Of a stretch of DNA of 64,000 bases, positions 23,853-33,025 are shown in pieces; the first letter of the stretch is position 1; each line of letters opens with the position of its first letter. Source of the DNA: Cupriavidus pauculus (GTDB lineage: Bacteria; Pseudomonadota; Gammaproteobacteria; Burkholderiales; Burkholderiaceae). Made by a program: the position numbers and the translations under genes. The notes beneath the pieces were generated by a model. It did no database searches. It was not told where the DNA came from and worked only from the letters and a program-made list of their open reading frames with translations. The DNA lies in the NCBI RefSeq assembly GCF_002858765.1, contig NZ_PJRP01000014.1, positions 124,001-188,000 on the forward strand, written 5' to 3'.

Positions 23853-25670
23853 TTACCAGCAAAAGCGGTAGTCCCGGGCGGTATGCAGCGCCCAATCGCC
23901 GTCCCCCTTCAACTCGAGGACATGCTTGTGAAACTTGAGCAGGGTGGGGCGATGACTGATGCTGACGAGGGTAGTCGATGCAGTCGATAGTTGGAAGTAC
24001 AGGCGCTGTTCATTGCTGATGTCCAGCGCGCTCGTGGCTTCATCAAGCATGGCGTAGCGCGGTTTGGCGAGTAGCACCCGGGCAAACGTCAGACGCTGTT
24101 GCTCGCCGACGGAAAGCACCTTGCCCCAGTCCAAGTTCGCGTCCAGGCCGCCAAGCCTTTTCACGACGTCGGACAGGTTGACCATGTCAATCAATTGCAG
24201 GAGTTCGTCGTCTGAGACCTTCCGCTCACTGTGATTGGGATACAGTAACTGGCTGCGCATGCTCCCGAGCACCATATAGGGATTTTGGGGCAGGAACAGC
24301 ATCTGTTCGGCTTCCGGCCGCACGATGCGTCCCGTACCGCAGTTCCACAAGCCTGCGATCGCGCGCATCAACGAGCTTTTTCCGCCTCCGCTTGCACCAA
24401 CGATCAGCAAGCCCTCTCCGGGATTGATCGACACGGTTAGATCCTTAATGAGGATCCGTTCGCGGTTCGGCGTCTGCAACGTGACGTGCTCCAGCGCCAA
24501 GCCGACGTCCTGTTCTGCTTCGATTCTGTCTTCCGCGAGGCGGGGCGCGTCTGGTGGGTCATCGAGGGAACGTGAGAATGTACTCAGCCGGTCCAGCCCT
24601 GCAACAAACCGGCTCAGACTCTCGAAGTTCTCGACGATGACCGCCAACGCCGCCAGCACTGCGGCGAATGCACCCGCCGCCTGGACCGCCCGTCCAATTT
24701 CGAGCTCTCCGGAAATCACGCGAGATGCAACAATCGCGCTCGGCAGCATGATGGTAAGGAACCCGTAGCCATACTGGAACAGGTTGAGGCTGAACTGCCA
24801 TTTGATGAGTTTGTTGAAGTTTGTGAACACATGGTCGAAGCGTCCTCTCACGTGCGTGGACTCATGGGCTTCGCCACGATGAAAGGTAATCGATTCTGCG
24901 TTCTCGCGAACCCGGATCAGGCTGAAGCGGAAGTCAGCCTCTCTCCTCAGTTGAAAGAAGTTCAGCCCGATCATGACTCTGCCAAATACAAACGCTGAAA
25001 TCAGGGTGCCGACGATGGTGTACAGGACCAGAAAATAGACCAGTTCATGTGAGATGGACCATAGGACGCCACTGAAAAGAATAAGCTGCAATAGCGCACC
25101 AAGAATGAGCAGGGCGAAGTACAGGGACTGGCGTGTGAACGTGTTGATATCCTCGGAAATTCTCTGATCAGGATTGTCCATCGCCCGATCATAGTTGAGC
25201 TTGTAGTACGTGTGGCCCTTGAAATATCTGTCGAGATATTGATTCGTCAGCCAGCGTCTCCAGTGGATGCCCAGGGTGTCTCTGACGTAGTAGTAGAAGG
25301 CGTAGACGGGAATCGCAGCGATCATGACGCAGAAACAGAGTGCAATGGCGTGCCAGAACCTGGGGCCATCCTTCGCCGCGAGCGCGGATGTGAATTCCCC
25401 GCTCTGGTTGTTGAACATGACATTGACCATGGTTTGGCCAAGCAACAGCAGGATCAATAGAACGAGGAGAATCCCGGCCTTCCACTTCTCCAGAGAGAAC
25501 CAGTAAGGCTTCGCAATTTCCCAGAATCGGAGCCACAGATTGCCGCCATCGGTTACCCATGATGCCTTGCTCGGATGCGATAGGCCCGTGTCGGGAGCAT
25601 CGCCCAAGGCCTGCTGCCCGGCGCCGGGCGTTAACCGACGCGTGCGCCTGGATCTCTGAACCCGTTCCAT
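23853..25670 (-). CDS. SbmA/YddA-like ABC transporter, fused permease and ATPase
   Basis: 605-aa half transporter. The N-terminal part has about six membrane helices in the SbmA/BacA-like fold (WKAGILLVLLILLLLGQTMVNVMFNN, FCVMIAAIPVYAFYYYV, YFALLILGALLQLILFSGVLWSI) with HWRRWLTNQYLDRYF and the ISEDINTFTR element of the family. The C-terminal ATPase has Walker A GASGGGKSS (about residue 423), signature LSVGEQQRL (about 520) and Walker B YAMLDEATSALD. The family exports or imports peptides, vitamin B12 or lipid-like compounds; the substrate is not readable. A small lipoprotein gene lies 17 bases upstream in the same direction and is probably co-transcribed. Confidence 0.9.
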   Translation of the reverse strand: MERVQRSRRTRRLTPGAGQQALGDAPDTGLSHPSKASWVTDGGNLWLRFWEIAKPYWFSLEKWKAGILLVLLILLLLGQTMVNVMFNNQSGEFTSALAAKDGPRFWHAIALCFCVMIAAIPVYAFYYYVRDTLGIHWRRWLTNQYLDRYFKGHTYYKLNYDRAMDNPDQRISEDINTFTRQSLYFALLILGALLQLILFSGVLWSISHELVYFLVLYTIVGTLISAFVFGRVMIGLNFFQLRREADFRFSLIRVRENAESITFHRGEAHESTHVRGRFDHVFTNFNKLIKWQFSLNLFQYGYGFLTIMLPSAIVASRVISGELEIGRAVQAAGAFAAVLAALAVIVENFESLSRFVAGLDRLSTFSRSLDDPPDAPRLAEDRIEAEQDVGLALEHVTLQTPNRERILIKDLTVSINPGEGLLIVGASGGGKSSLMRAIAGLWNCGTGRIVRPEAEQMLFLPQNPYMVLGSMRSQLLYPNHSERKVSDDELLQLIDMVNLSDVVKRLGGLDANLDWGKVLSVGEQQRLTFARVLLAKPRYAMLDEATSALDISNEQRLYFQLSTASTTLVSISHRPTLLKFHKHVLELKGDGDWALHTARDYRFCW

Positions 25671-25687
25671 GACCAGTTCGGCAGACT

Positions 25688-25840
25688 TCAGCGCGGAGCG
25701 ATGACCACGGTGCCATCCGATGCGAGCCCACTAGCGCCGTTGCCGCCGGTATTTCCGGTTACTCCTTGAGGTTCGGCCGGGCCCGTGCATGCCGTTACGG
25801 CGAGTATCAGTGGTACGGCAATCAGGTTCGAATAATTCAT
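25688..25840 (-). CDS. 50-residue lipoprotein
   Basis: ATG at 25840 has AAAGGAA upstream. The product is a complete minimal lipoprotein: signal MNYSNLIAVPLILAVTAC (Cys18) followed by only 32 residues, TGPAEPQGVTG and Gly/Asn/Ala repeats ending TVVIAPR. It reads like the Pro/Gly-rich small lipoproteins found next to envelope-stress genes. It is 17 bases from the ABC transporter and in the same direction. The frame continues upstream to 25990, but without a ribosome-binding site. Confidence 0.65.
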   Translation of the reverse strand: MNYSNLIAVPLILAVTACTGPAEPQGVTGNTGGNGASGLASDGTVVIAPR

Positions 25841-26165
25841 CGCAGTTCCTTTCTCGTAAGCCGGCTTGAACCGCCCACGGGATTGCGGGCAAGTTCCCAG
25901 TCCCGAAAAGGCTCGTCCGTAGGGCAGCGAGCCGACATCACCTGTGAACCTAAACGGGAACGGCTCTGGCGTCGGTACGGTAACGGGCATGCACCGGGGG
26001 CAATTCGGGCACTACTGACGTGCATCGACCCGCCGGCGCCCGACAATTGACTAAACTATGGATGGTGTAGACAAAGGCCGGGCCGAGTGTTTTCTAGTGT
26101 CGCCGCCTCCTCCTCCGAGCAGGAAGTGTTCGTCGAGCCTCGTGCTGCACTATGTCCGGGCGTTT

Positions 26166-27458
26166 ATGGAACACGACATTGACCCGCCCACAGCGCCAGG
26201 CAGCGAAGCCGATTCGTGGTTTGCGAAGCTTGGACCAGGGCTCATCACCGGCGCAGCGGACGACGATCCGAGCGGTATCGCTACCTATTCGCAGGCGGGT
26301 GCGCAATTCGGCTTCAACATGCTGTGGACCGTCCTGCTGACGTATCCGCTGATGGTCGCTATTCAGATCGTGAGCGCTAGAATCGGTCGGGTGAGTGGCC
26401 ATGGTCTCGCGACAAATCTGCGGCGCTATTACCCCAGGTCACTGCTGTATGGCACTGTCGTTCTCCTGCTTATTGCGAACACGATCAACATCGCCGCCGA
26501 CCTGACGGCCATGGGTGCGGCCGTGAATCTGCTTGTAGGTGGGCCTACCCATGCCTACACGGTCGGATTGGGCGCGCTTTCGCTGGCTCTGCAGGTGTTC
26601 GTGCCGTATCGCAGGTACGTCCGCGTGCTTAAATGGCTCACCCTGACACTGTTCGCCTACGTCGGAATCGTTTTCGCGGTCCAGATCCCGTGGGCGACGG
26701 TGGCACTGCGCATGGTATTTCCGCAGGGGTCATGGAGCGCGGGCTACATCACGACGGTGGTCGCCGTGTTCGGCACCACTATCAGCCCGTATCTGTTCTT
26801 CTGGCAGGCGTCGCAGGAAGTAGAGGAATTGCACGCAAGAGAGGGGCAGGAGGCGCTGACGAAGGTGCCGTCGCAAGGCCCGTCGAACTTGAGTCGCATC
26901 CGCATGGATACGTCGATCGGGATGGCGTTTTCCAATGTTATTGCGTTTTTCATCATTCTCACCACTGCGGTCACGCTACATTCCCATCACATCACCGATA
27001 TACAGACTTCAACGCAGGCTGCCTCCGCGCTGAAGCCGATCGCGGGAGATTTTGCCTTCCTGCTCTTCAGCCTCGGCATCATCGGCACAGGCTTACTTGC
27101 GCTGCCCGTCTTGGCCGGGTCGGCTGCCTACGCCATGGCGGGCACATTCCGATGGAAGAACAGTCTCGCACTCGAACCGCAACTGGCGAAGCGGTTCTAC
27201 GGAATCATCGTGCTTGCGACAGTCGTTGGGCTGGCGCTCGACTTCACCTCGATTGATCCGATCAAGGCGCTGTTCTGGAGCGCGGTCATCAACGGCGTGA
27301 CATCGGTGCCGATCATGGTGCTGATGATGCTGATGGCCTCGAATGCCAAGATCATGAGCTCATTTGTCGCGCCTGTGCCACTGCGGATTCTTGGATGGAT
27401 TTCGGCCTGGGTGATGGCTGCCGCAGTAGTCGCAATGTTTGTTTTCATCTGGAAATGA
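26166..27458 (+). CDS. NRAMP-family metal ion transporter with variant metal site
   Basis: 430 aa from ATG 26166 with about 11 membrane helices; the frame is open from 26058 but the added 36 residues are Ser/Pro-rich and unlike the family. The NRAMP (Nramp/MntH) layout is clear: GPGLITGAADDDPSGIATYSQAGAQFG in helix 1 and conserved VSARIGRVSGHGLATNLR. The metal-binding signatures deviate: the helix-1 DPGN is DPSG (residues 34-37) and the helix-6 MPHN is SPYL (207-210), so the Met and His that favour Mn2+ and Fe2+ are missing. It may therefore be an NRAMP-related protein for another divalent ion such as Mg2+. Substrate is inference only. Confidence 0.85.
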   Translation: MEHDIDPPTAPGSEADSWFAKLGPGLITGAADDDPSGIATYSQAGAQFGFNMLWTVLLTYPLMVAIQIVSARIGRVSGHGLATNLRRYYPRSLLYGTVVLLLIANTINIAADLTAMGAAVNLLVGGPTHAYTVGLGALSLALQVFVPYRRYVRVLKWLTLTLFAYVGIVFAVQIPWATVALRMVFPQGSWSAGYITTVVAVFGTTISPYLFFWQASQEVEELHAREGQEALTKVPSQGPSNLSRIRMDTSIGMAFSNVIAFFIILTTAVTLHSHHITDIQTSTQAASALKPIAGDFAFLLFSLGIIGTGLLALPVLAGSAAYAMAGTFRWKNSLALEPQLAKRFYGIIVLATVVGLALDFTSIDPIKALFWSAVINGVTSVPIMVLMMLMASNAKIMSSFVAPVPLRILGWISAWVMAAAVVAMFVFIWK

Positions 27459-28054
27459 CGTCCTCACACAGGCCAGGACCAGCCACGGCAATGGTGCAGG
27501 TGCACATACAGAGGTTCTGCGCCTGCTGCCTTACAGACGTGGCCATTGCGCTGTGGGAAGTTATGTACATACCGTATGCGTTACAGCGACCCTATGGTGC
27601 TCTCGCGTGGCATACACGCGAGGACGGCCGGCAGGCGGCGCAATGCAGAAAGTTCCGTTCATGACAGCCCGATGGATGCCATTGCACGTTTCGCAATCGG
27701 TATGCGAGGTACGCGTTGTGCGGATGCGCATTCCGGCGACGAGGTCCAGATGGCCAAGAAAGGAATAACGGCCGGGAACAGGTAGTCGTCCGATGGCGAC
27801 GCGCCCATGTCTCGCCATGGAGCAAGGCTACACAGGGTGTCGATCGAGACCGATCATGTCAGTTCATATATCTGGCTTTGTCCTGGACGCCGATTCGGCA
27901 TTCTCACGTGCGCGCTTGCCAAGGACTTTCCGGCTGGCGTTCTATGGAGTTTCTGACTCGACGCTTTGCGAGCAAATTGAACGTCGCAAGTTGGCCGTGG
28001 AGCGGTCGTCGCTAAGCGGCCAACCAATGGCGGTAAATGGCCGGAAACGAGCAA
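27459..28054. other. Intergenic, nothing recognised
   Basis: About 600 bases after the NRAMP gene. Frames up to about 115 codons occur on both strands but have no convincing start or family. GGCC-rich words around 27980-28050 recur in other gaps of the window. Confidence 0.35.
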
Positions 28055-28273
28055 CTAGCTTTCCACCAGCCCCCGTCTTCGGTGCCATTCGTCGGCGACG
28101 TCACCCATGGTCTTGCCTGAGCCCGCGCGAATCCATGCCATGAAGGACCGATCGAACGCGAAGTCTGGGCCGCAATGCGAAATCATGAATCGCCGTACGT
28201 TCTGTGTATTGCGGTAGGCCTCGTCTACCAGCGTACTCCGCATGATTTGGCCGCCGTGCCAATCGAAGGGCAT
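28055..28273 (-). CDS. DUF6434 domain protein
   Basis: 72-aa protein that is essentially one DUF6434 domain: FDWHGGQIMRSTLVDEAYRN, TQNVRRFMISHCGPDFAFDR and FMAWIRAGSGKTMGDVADEW. GGAG lies 6 bases before ATG 28273. In larger relatives the domain follows a SAP-like DNA-binding motif; here it stands alone. No function is known. Soluble, with no neighbours in the same transcript. Confidence 0.8.
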   Translation of the reverse strand: MPFDWHGGQIMRSTLVDEAYRNTQNVRRFMISHCGPDFAFDRSFMAWIRAGSGKTMGDVADEWHRRRGLVES

Positions 28274-28513
28274 TGAGTCTCCGTCAAAATCTACGGGCTG
28301 AGTGAGGATGATGTGCTTTAAGGGAAGCGCTGCAAGCAGCGTTCTGTCTGAGACGGCGATTGTAGCAATGCCCGATGATCAGGCGACTTCCGAGGTTTCT
28401 GCCGTTAGGCGTTGCAAGCGCGAACGGCCGGATCCGGCAATCAAATGGTCATCGACTATCGTGTTGCTCTTCCAGCGCCGAACTAACGATCACCGACAGA
28501 CCTATCGCCTGCT

Positions 28514-28768
28514 TTACCGTCCATCAGTTTTCTGAGCTTGAGTGACGTTATGCGCTGCTCTTACGGGCGAAGGTACTTTACTGATCTGGGTGATCACGAG
28601 ACCCACAATCATGACCGACACTCCTACAACGCGGCCGGCAGTGATGTGATTGACTGAGAGTCCCAGGAGTCCGAAATGATCAAGCATCAGGGCAACCACC
28701 GAGCCAACAATGAGCCGTACGAACGCAAGTACGTCCACCTTCCGCCGCCGGACGTTTGAGTTCTCCAT
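28514..28768 (-). pseudogene. C-terminal fragment of a YdcZ/DUF606-type DMT transporter
   Basis: 84 codons, of which residues about 15-65 match only the end of small-molecule exporters of the DMT superfamily: FVRLIVGSVVALMLDHFGLLGL, then GRVVGVSVMIVGLVIT. YdcZ proteins have five or ten helices; here only the last two exist, preceded by an unrelated short charged stretch. The rest of the gene is not found upstream (28769-29030). It is a truncated relic, or at best a two-helix peptide. A GCCCGGC/GCCGGGC hairpin lies at 28878-28905. Confidence 0.55.
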
Positions 28769-29034
28769 CCTCGCACCCGCGGAGAAGGGTAGTGAGACCG
28801 GCCGTTGCTCTGGTTGCTTTGCGTTTAGGGGTTGTGGCCTTCGACGTTGCCGTCTTGCTTGCCGCGAGAGAGAAAATGCCCGGCGGGCGGGGACCAATGC
28901 CGGGCCAAAAAGGCTTCAATCGACTTCACCCGTTTGCGTCAAGACAGGCGCGAATCAGTCTGTGTCGCGAGGGCACGAGGAAGAGTAAGTCACAAGTGCT
29001 CCGACATGGATACCTAAAATGAGGTAAAACAAGG

Positions 29035-29056
29035 GCCCTTGACTTAAGTCAAGGGC
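29035..29056. promoter_or_regulatory. Perfect 22-bp palindrome, probable operator
   Basis: The half GCCCTTGACTT is followed directly by its exact reverse complement with no spacer. No T run follows, so it is not a normal terminator. Perfect symmetry with a TTGACTTAAGTCAA core is like sites for dimeric regulators; MerR-type operators have comparable symmetry. It stands about 180 bases beyond the stop of the minus-strand ORF at 29235 and near no obvious start, so its target is unknown. Confidence 0.5.
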
Positions 29057-29234
29057 GTCCGGATCGTTGGGAGAACCGATTCCATCGCGGAAAAACTGGT
29101 AGATTTCGCATTGTCCGGTATCGCACGCCGGCTATCGGATCGAAAAGGTTCCGGGGCAAAGGGGGCGCAAGGAAGAGGGTAGGGAGAAAGCCGATAAAAT
29201 TTTCGGTATCGTGCGTTAAGTCATTTTTATATAG

Positions 29235-29453
29235 TTAAGGTACGTGCCATTTTTTTGGCGGCGGAAATTTCGCCTTTCGGCCAAGTGATACGGGAATATT
29301 ATGGTAATTTAATAATGCAAAGTTCGTCGCGTCAATTTCTCTGTCAAAAGAAACGGACCGGGAAGTTGAGTTGTCAAAAAATATTACAACAACGTGCCAG
29401 CGGCCATTGATATGTGAAATGAAGATGCGCTTGACTTTTTTTTCTACACACAT
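29235..29453 (-). CDS. Small orphan ORF in an AT-rich stretch
   Basis: 72 aa from ATG 29453: MCVEKKVKRIFISHINGRW, a beta-rich middle (HVVVIFFDNSTSRSVSF) and REIDATNFALLNYHNIPV, ending in a basic tail. It reads like a small folded domain but matches nothing I know. No good ribosome-binding site is seen. Base composition is visibly AT-richer than the surrounding genes, hinting at foreign origin. It follows the 29541-29921 gene in the same direction. Confidence 0.4.
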   Translation of the reverse strand: MCVEKKVKRIFISHINGRWHVVVIFFDNSTSRSVSFDREIDATNFALLNYHNIPVSLGRKAKFPPPKKWHVP

Positions 29454-29540
29454 AGCGGGTAAGAATGGTGTCTGGCGCTTTGACAGTGCACTTGGGTAGT
29501 GGAGGCAGCGACAGCGGCGCCACTCATGGGTCAACAGCGG

Positions 29541-29921
29541 CTAGGGGGCGCTTGCGTCATGCTCCTCATCGCGTGAAAATCGTCGATTGACGCGGCTGCT
29601 CGTCCCGATAGCGGAAAGCGGTGATTCGATTTTCCACGCAGATAATAGTGGTTCGAACTCGTCCACTGGCTTCTCCATGGAGGCGTGATTCCGCAAGAAT
29701 TCTTCCGGTGGACCGCTTAAAGCAAGGATCGATAATGTATACCCGAATTTATGGAAATTCCTAAGAATTTTTGCTTCCGAGAGTTCTTTGCGAGCTCTTC
29801 CGAAGTCATGATTGGATAGCCAGCCCCTTTCGACGATTTCCCTGCGTGTGAAGCACTCCCCACCACGAAGCAAAGCGTACAAAATTTCGGCACACTCTTG
29901 ATCGGATCTGGTTGATCTCAA
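29541..29921 (-). CDS. Small protein with a winged-helix-like N-terminus
   Basis: 126 aa starting at TTG 29921, supported by GGAGA 7 bases upstream and an in-frame stop just before it. Residues 5-60 (DQECAEILYALLRGGECFTR, REIVERGWLSNHDFGRARKELSEAKIL) have the helix-turn-helix pattern of a winged-helix DNA-binding domain. The rest is acidic and without known domain. It could be an orphan regulator. The AT-rich sequence and TTG start suggest acquisition from elsewhere. Function not recognised. Confidence 0.5.
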   Translation of the reverse strand: MRSTRSDQECAEILYALLRGGECFTRREIVERGWLSNHDFGRARKELSEAKILRNFHKFGYTLSILALSGPPEEFLRNHASMEKPVDEFEPLLSAWKIESPLSAIGTSSRVNRRFSRDEEHDASAP

Positions 29922-30065
29922 AGCGGCTCTCCATCAGAAATAAACAAAGACGTAATATGTGGACCGGCGGACGTCGGGATATCTACGATTTTTCACGGAA
30001 TTCCTAACGGAGAGCTTGGTGCTCGCTGAGGCGTCATGAATCGCGGAAACGTTGCCCACGCAATC

Positions 30066-30791
30066 TTAGAAAAACCCGTCGATGACTAGCGATCGCTCGT
30101 CGGCGCGCAAAGTGCGGACCTGACCCGTCGCACTACACAAGGAGCTGTAGGATGCGTCGGTGCTTGGTTTCCGACGGGTCGCGGGCGGCGTATATGTGAT
30201 CCCCAACTTGTCGGCGCATCGCACTAGTTCTGCAAGGGAACCTACCTCCAGCTTGTTCATGATGTGGGAGCGATGGACCTTGACGGTTTTCTCGACGATG
30301 CCGAGAAAGTTGGCGATTTCCTTATTTCGGAGGCCTGTGGTGACCATTGCCATTACCTCGCGTTCGCGATTTGTCAGCCGTAGCATCTTTGCATCAAGCT
30401 CTGCCCTGATATCCCGTTCGATACCGCGTTGTTCCGCCAGTTCTAGCGCGTGACTCACCGCCATGACAAGTCGGTCCTCTGGCACCGGCTTTTCGAAAAG
30501 GTCGATGGCGCCAGCTAGCATCGTCTCAACGGTCTGTTTTACGTCTGCGTAGCCTGTGAGCATGATGAAGGGCACATGCGATGGCAGTAGCTTCAACAGT
30601 TCGTGACCACTAATACCTGGCAACATCAGGTCGGCTACCACGCAAGTCGGACCACAGAGGGCGTCGAGCGCGGGCAGACACTCCTCGGCCGAACAGACGG
30701 TCCTCGATGCGAAGCCTTTGGCTTGCAATAAACGACTTAAAGCTTTGCGTATGCTTTCATCGTCGTCCACAACAACCACGGTTCCGGCCAT
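30066..30791 (-). CDS. FixJ/NarL-type response regulator
   Basis: 241 aa from ATG 30791, which has GAGGGTGAG upstream; the frame extends to 30881 without support. Receiver domain at residues 5-120: acidic Asp9-Asp10-Asp11, phosphoacceptor Asp54 in VVADLMLPG, Thr in IMLTGYAD and Lys in LFEKPVPED, all typical of FixJ-like proteins. The LuxR-type helix-turn-helix at about 140-200 (LTNREREVMAMVTTGLRNKE, then VEKTVKVHRSHIMNKL) binds DNA. The tail of about 40 residues is unstructured. No histidine kinase is adjacent. The next gene upstream in the same direction encodes a diguanylate cyclase, separated by 270 bases. Confidence 0.88.
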   Translation of the reverse strand: MAGTVVVVDDDESIRKALSRLLQAKGFASRTVCSAEECLPALDALCGPTCVVADLMLPGISGHELLKLLPSHVPFIMLTGYADVKQTVETMLAGAIDLFEKPVPEDRLVMAVSHALELAEQRGIERDIRAELDAKMLRLTNREREVMAMVTTGLRNKEIANFLGIVEKTVKVHRSHIMNKLEVGSLAELVRCADKLGITYTPPATRRKPSTDASYSSLCSATGQVRTLRADERSLVIDGFF

Positions 30792-31060
30792 CGCGCTCAC
30801 CCTCTTCGGTCTACTCCTCTCCACACTACCCAACGCTGCGTACGGCCACAATCGCTGCGCGACGGGCTCGAAAAGTTTCATCAGGACTAGTGAAATAATT
30901 TTTGATGATTGGTCGCTGGCAGAGACTTCCTGCCTCGTTCATGGGTACCACGTCCCCAATTTGAGACCGAATCCGGCAACGGCCGCCGTCCGACCCAGTC
31001 CGGCCCTAAACACGGGGCCAACCAGATATCCGTTTGCAATGCTCAAACCGACTTCCGCAC

Positions 31061-32911
31061 CTAACCGGCATCCTGGGGCGCAGACGCCTCGGGCACATAC
31101 ACATGAACTCGGTTTCGCCCCGCTGCCTTGGCACTGTACAGGGCGGCGTCCGCCCGTTCCTGCACTGCTGCGAGGTCGGATTCGCCCTCGTGGTACGCCG
31201 CGATGCCAATACTCACGGTCTGCGAGATTGCCTCTCCAGACTCAAGAATGATCGGCGTATCCTGGATGGAGGCGCGGATGCGCTCGGCGATCACCTGTGC
31301 CTGTCCCAGCGCCGTATCGAACAAGATCGCGATGAACTCTTCTCCCCCAATTCGCACGCCAAGGTCAGTGTTACGCAATGCGCCTTCGAATTGCCGCGCC
31401 ACCACCTGTAAAACGCGATCGCCGGCGGCATGGCCGTAGGTATCGTTGACCCGCTTGAATAGATCAAGATCGAGCGCGAGTATCGACAACGCGCTGCCTT
31501 GCTTGCGGGCGTGCATAACTGCCTTCTGGGCGGCGTTCTCGAAACAGCGGCGGTTGGCGAGCCCGGTCAGCGCGTCGAAGTCGGCTTGGGTTCGCAACTC
31601 CTTGAGCATCTTTTGCTGACTGTTGACGTCGACCAGTGTGACAAGTGCCGCTTTTGATGTGACTGATTCGCCCCCAAACTCAAGCTGAGCACAATGCACC
31701 AGCATGTACCGCGTTCCGTCTCGCGTGAGCATGGGAATGGCTTCATCCATACGGGTCGTACATACCTGCGACCAGTCTGCGGCGTTCGCAAAGAGCCGGG
31801 AGAATGATTGCCCCGCTCCGGCCACAGCGCCGAAGTCAGCGAGTAGCGCCTCGTTGGTCAGGAGGATCTTTTCTGTGTCATGGTCTACTACGGCAACGGG
31901 CGTTGGCATGTTCTTGACGATGGTTGACACCATGCTCGCGAACCTCTCGACCCGAGCCTGCAGACGACGCTCGTGGAGGATCAGCAGAATGCCGCTCACC
32001 AACATGAGAAGCATGACAGCAGCTCCGGCTGCATTGATGTAAGTGCTCCGCCAGAAGCCTTCCCGGAAATCGCTGACCGAATGTCCGACCGCCATCGTCC
32101 AGTGGTCGGGGGTCAGCCGTGTCGCAATGCTTCGTGTGGACACCAAACGCTCGATACCATCGATCTGCGAGGAAGCATACCTCGTTGCGGTAGTTGGTCC
32201 GGCCCGCCCGCCATCTTCAGGCAGGACCTGTCCAACGGCTAGTGTCGGATGCACCGGATCACGCATCACCAGGCGGTGCTCGCTATCCAATAGCAGAACG
32301 GAGGTGCCGGGTGCCAGGTTCACGCCGTCCAGCACAAGGCGTTCGTAGGTCAGGACGATGACGACCACCGCATCGAGGTCGATCGCCCGGTTCTGATGCC
32401 CTTTAGCGACCACAACCGCGCCACGCTCGCCCCACGCGACCGGAAGTATGACGGCGTTTGACGGATTGGCTCGCACTCTTGCCAAAATCTGGTCAAGAGG
32501 CGGCACGTCGTTCAAGAAGCCCGGACGGGAACTGGCAAGCAGATGCCCACCCAGCGGGTCGAACACTCCGATCAGCGCGTGTCTCAATGGGTTGTCCAGA
32601 GCCTCGGTGAGATTGACAAGTGTGGCGTCCGTGAGTGTGCCTGTATCGAGCAGACGGTCCGTTCCGCTCGTCAACGCACTCACGTCGCGGAACTGATCCG
32701 CAATACGTCCGGCCATCAGGGAAGATTGCACATCCAGTAGCCGGCCGGCCAGGGTGTTGATTGCACGAAAGTCATAGTAAGACTGCCATACGTTCACCAG
32801 GATATCGATGGCCACCAGCAGGGCCAGAATAGGTAACGCCCGCCGAAGCCACGACTTCTTCAAGCGCCGATCCATCGACCAGGAAGTAGCTGAACTCTGT
32901 GAACGGCCCAT
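31061..32911 (-). CDS. Membrane-bound diguanylate cyclase with sensor domain
   Basis: About 616 aa from ATG 32911; the frame is open from a TTG at 33025 and has another ATG at 32974, so the start is uncertain. A first membrane helix (LPILALLVAIDILVNVW) is followed by a periplasmic region of about 270 residues of Cache type, a second helix (AAGAAVMLLMLVSGILLIL), a PAS-like region (MVSTIVKNMPTPVAVVDHDT) and a C-terminal GGDEF domain. The active-site loop is GGEEF (about residue 522), and the inhibitory I-site RNTD lies five residues before it. It should make cyclic di-GMP from GTP, with product inhibition, in response to an external ligand. No phosphodiesterase domain. Confidence 0.9.
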   Translation of the reverse strand: MGRSQSSATSWSMDRRLKKSWLRRALPILALLVAIDILVNVWQSYYDFRAINTLAGRLLDVQSSLMAGRIADQFRDVSALTSGTDRLLDTGTLTDATLVNLTEALDNPLRHALIGVFDPLGGHLLASSRPGFLNDVPPLDQILARVRANPSNAVILPVAWGERGAVVVAKGHQNRAIDLDAVVVIVLTYERLVLDGVNLAPGTSVLLLDSEHRLVMRDPVHPTLAVGQVLPEDGGRAGPTTATRYASSQIDGIERLVSTRSIATRLTPDHWTMAVGHSVSDFREGFWRSTYINAAGAAVMLLMLVSGILLILHERRLQARVERFASMVSTIVKNMPTPVAVVDHDTEKILLTNEALLADFGAVAGAGQSFSRLFANAADWSQVCTTRMDEAIPMLTRDGTRYMLVHCAQLEFGGESVTSKAALVTLVDVNSQQKMLKELRTQADFDALTGLANRRCFENAAQKAVMHARKQGSALSILALDLDLFKRVNDTYGHAAGDRVLQVVARQFEGALRNTDLGVRIGGEEFIAILFDTALGQAQVIAERIRASIQDTPIILESGEAISQTVSIGIAAYHEGESDLAAVQERADAALYSAKAAGRNRVHVYVPEASAPQDAG

Positions 32912-33025
32912 GATTTCCGCTGATGAAGCGCCTACGGCTCTCTCAGAATTGACGACGTTGCGCGAAGTCGTCATGCGCAGCGCACGTGCTGCATGGAGCA
33001 CACGCAGGTGCTTGATCCTAATCAA

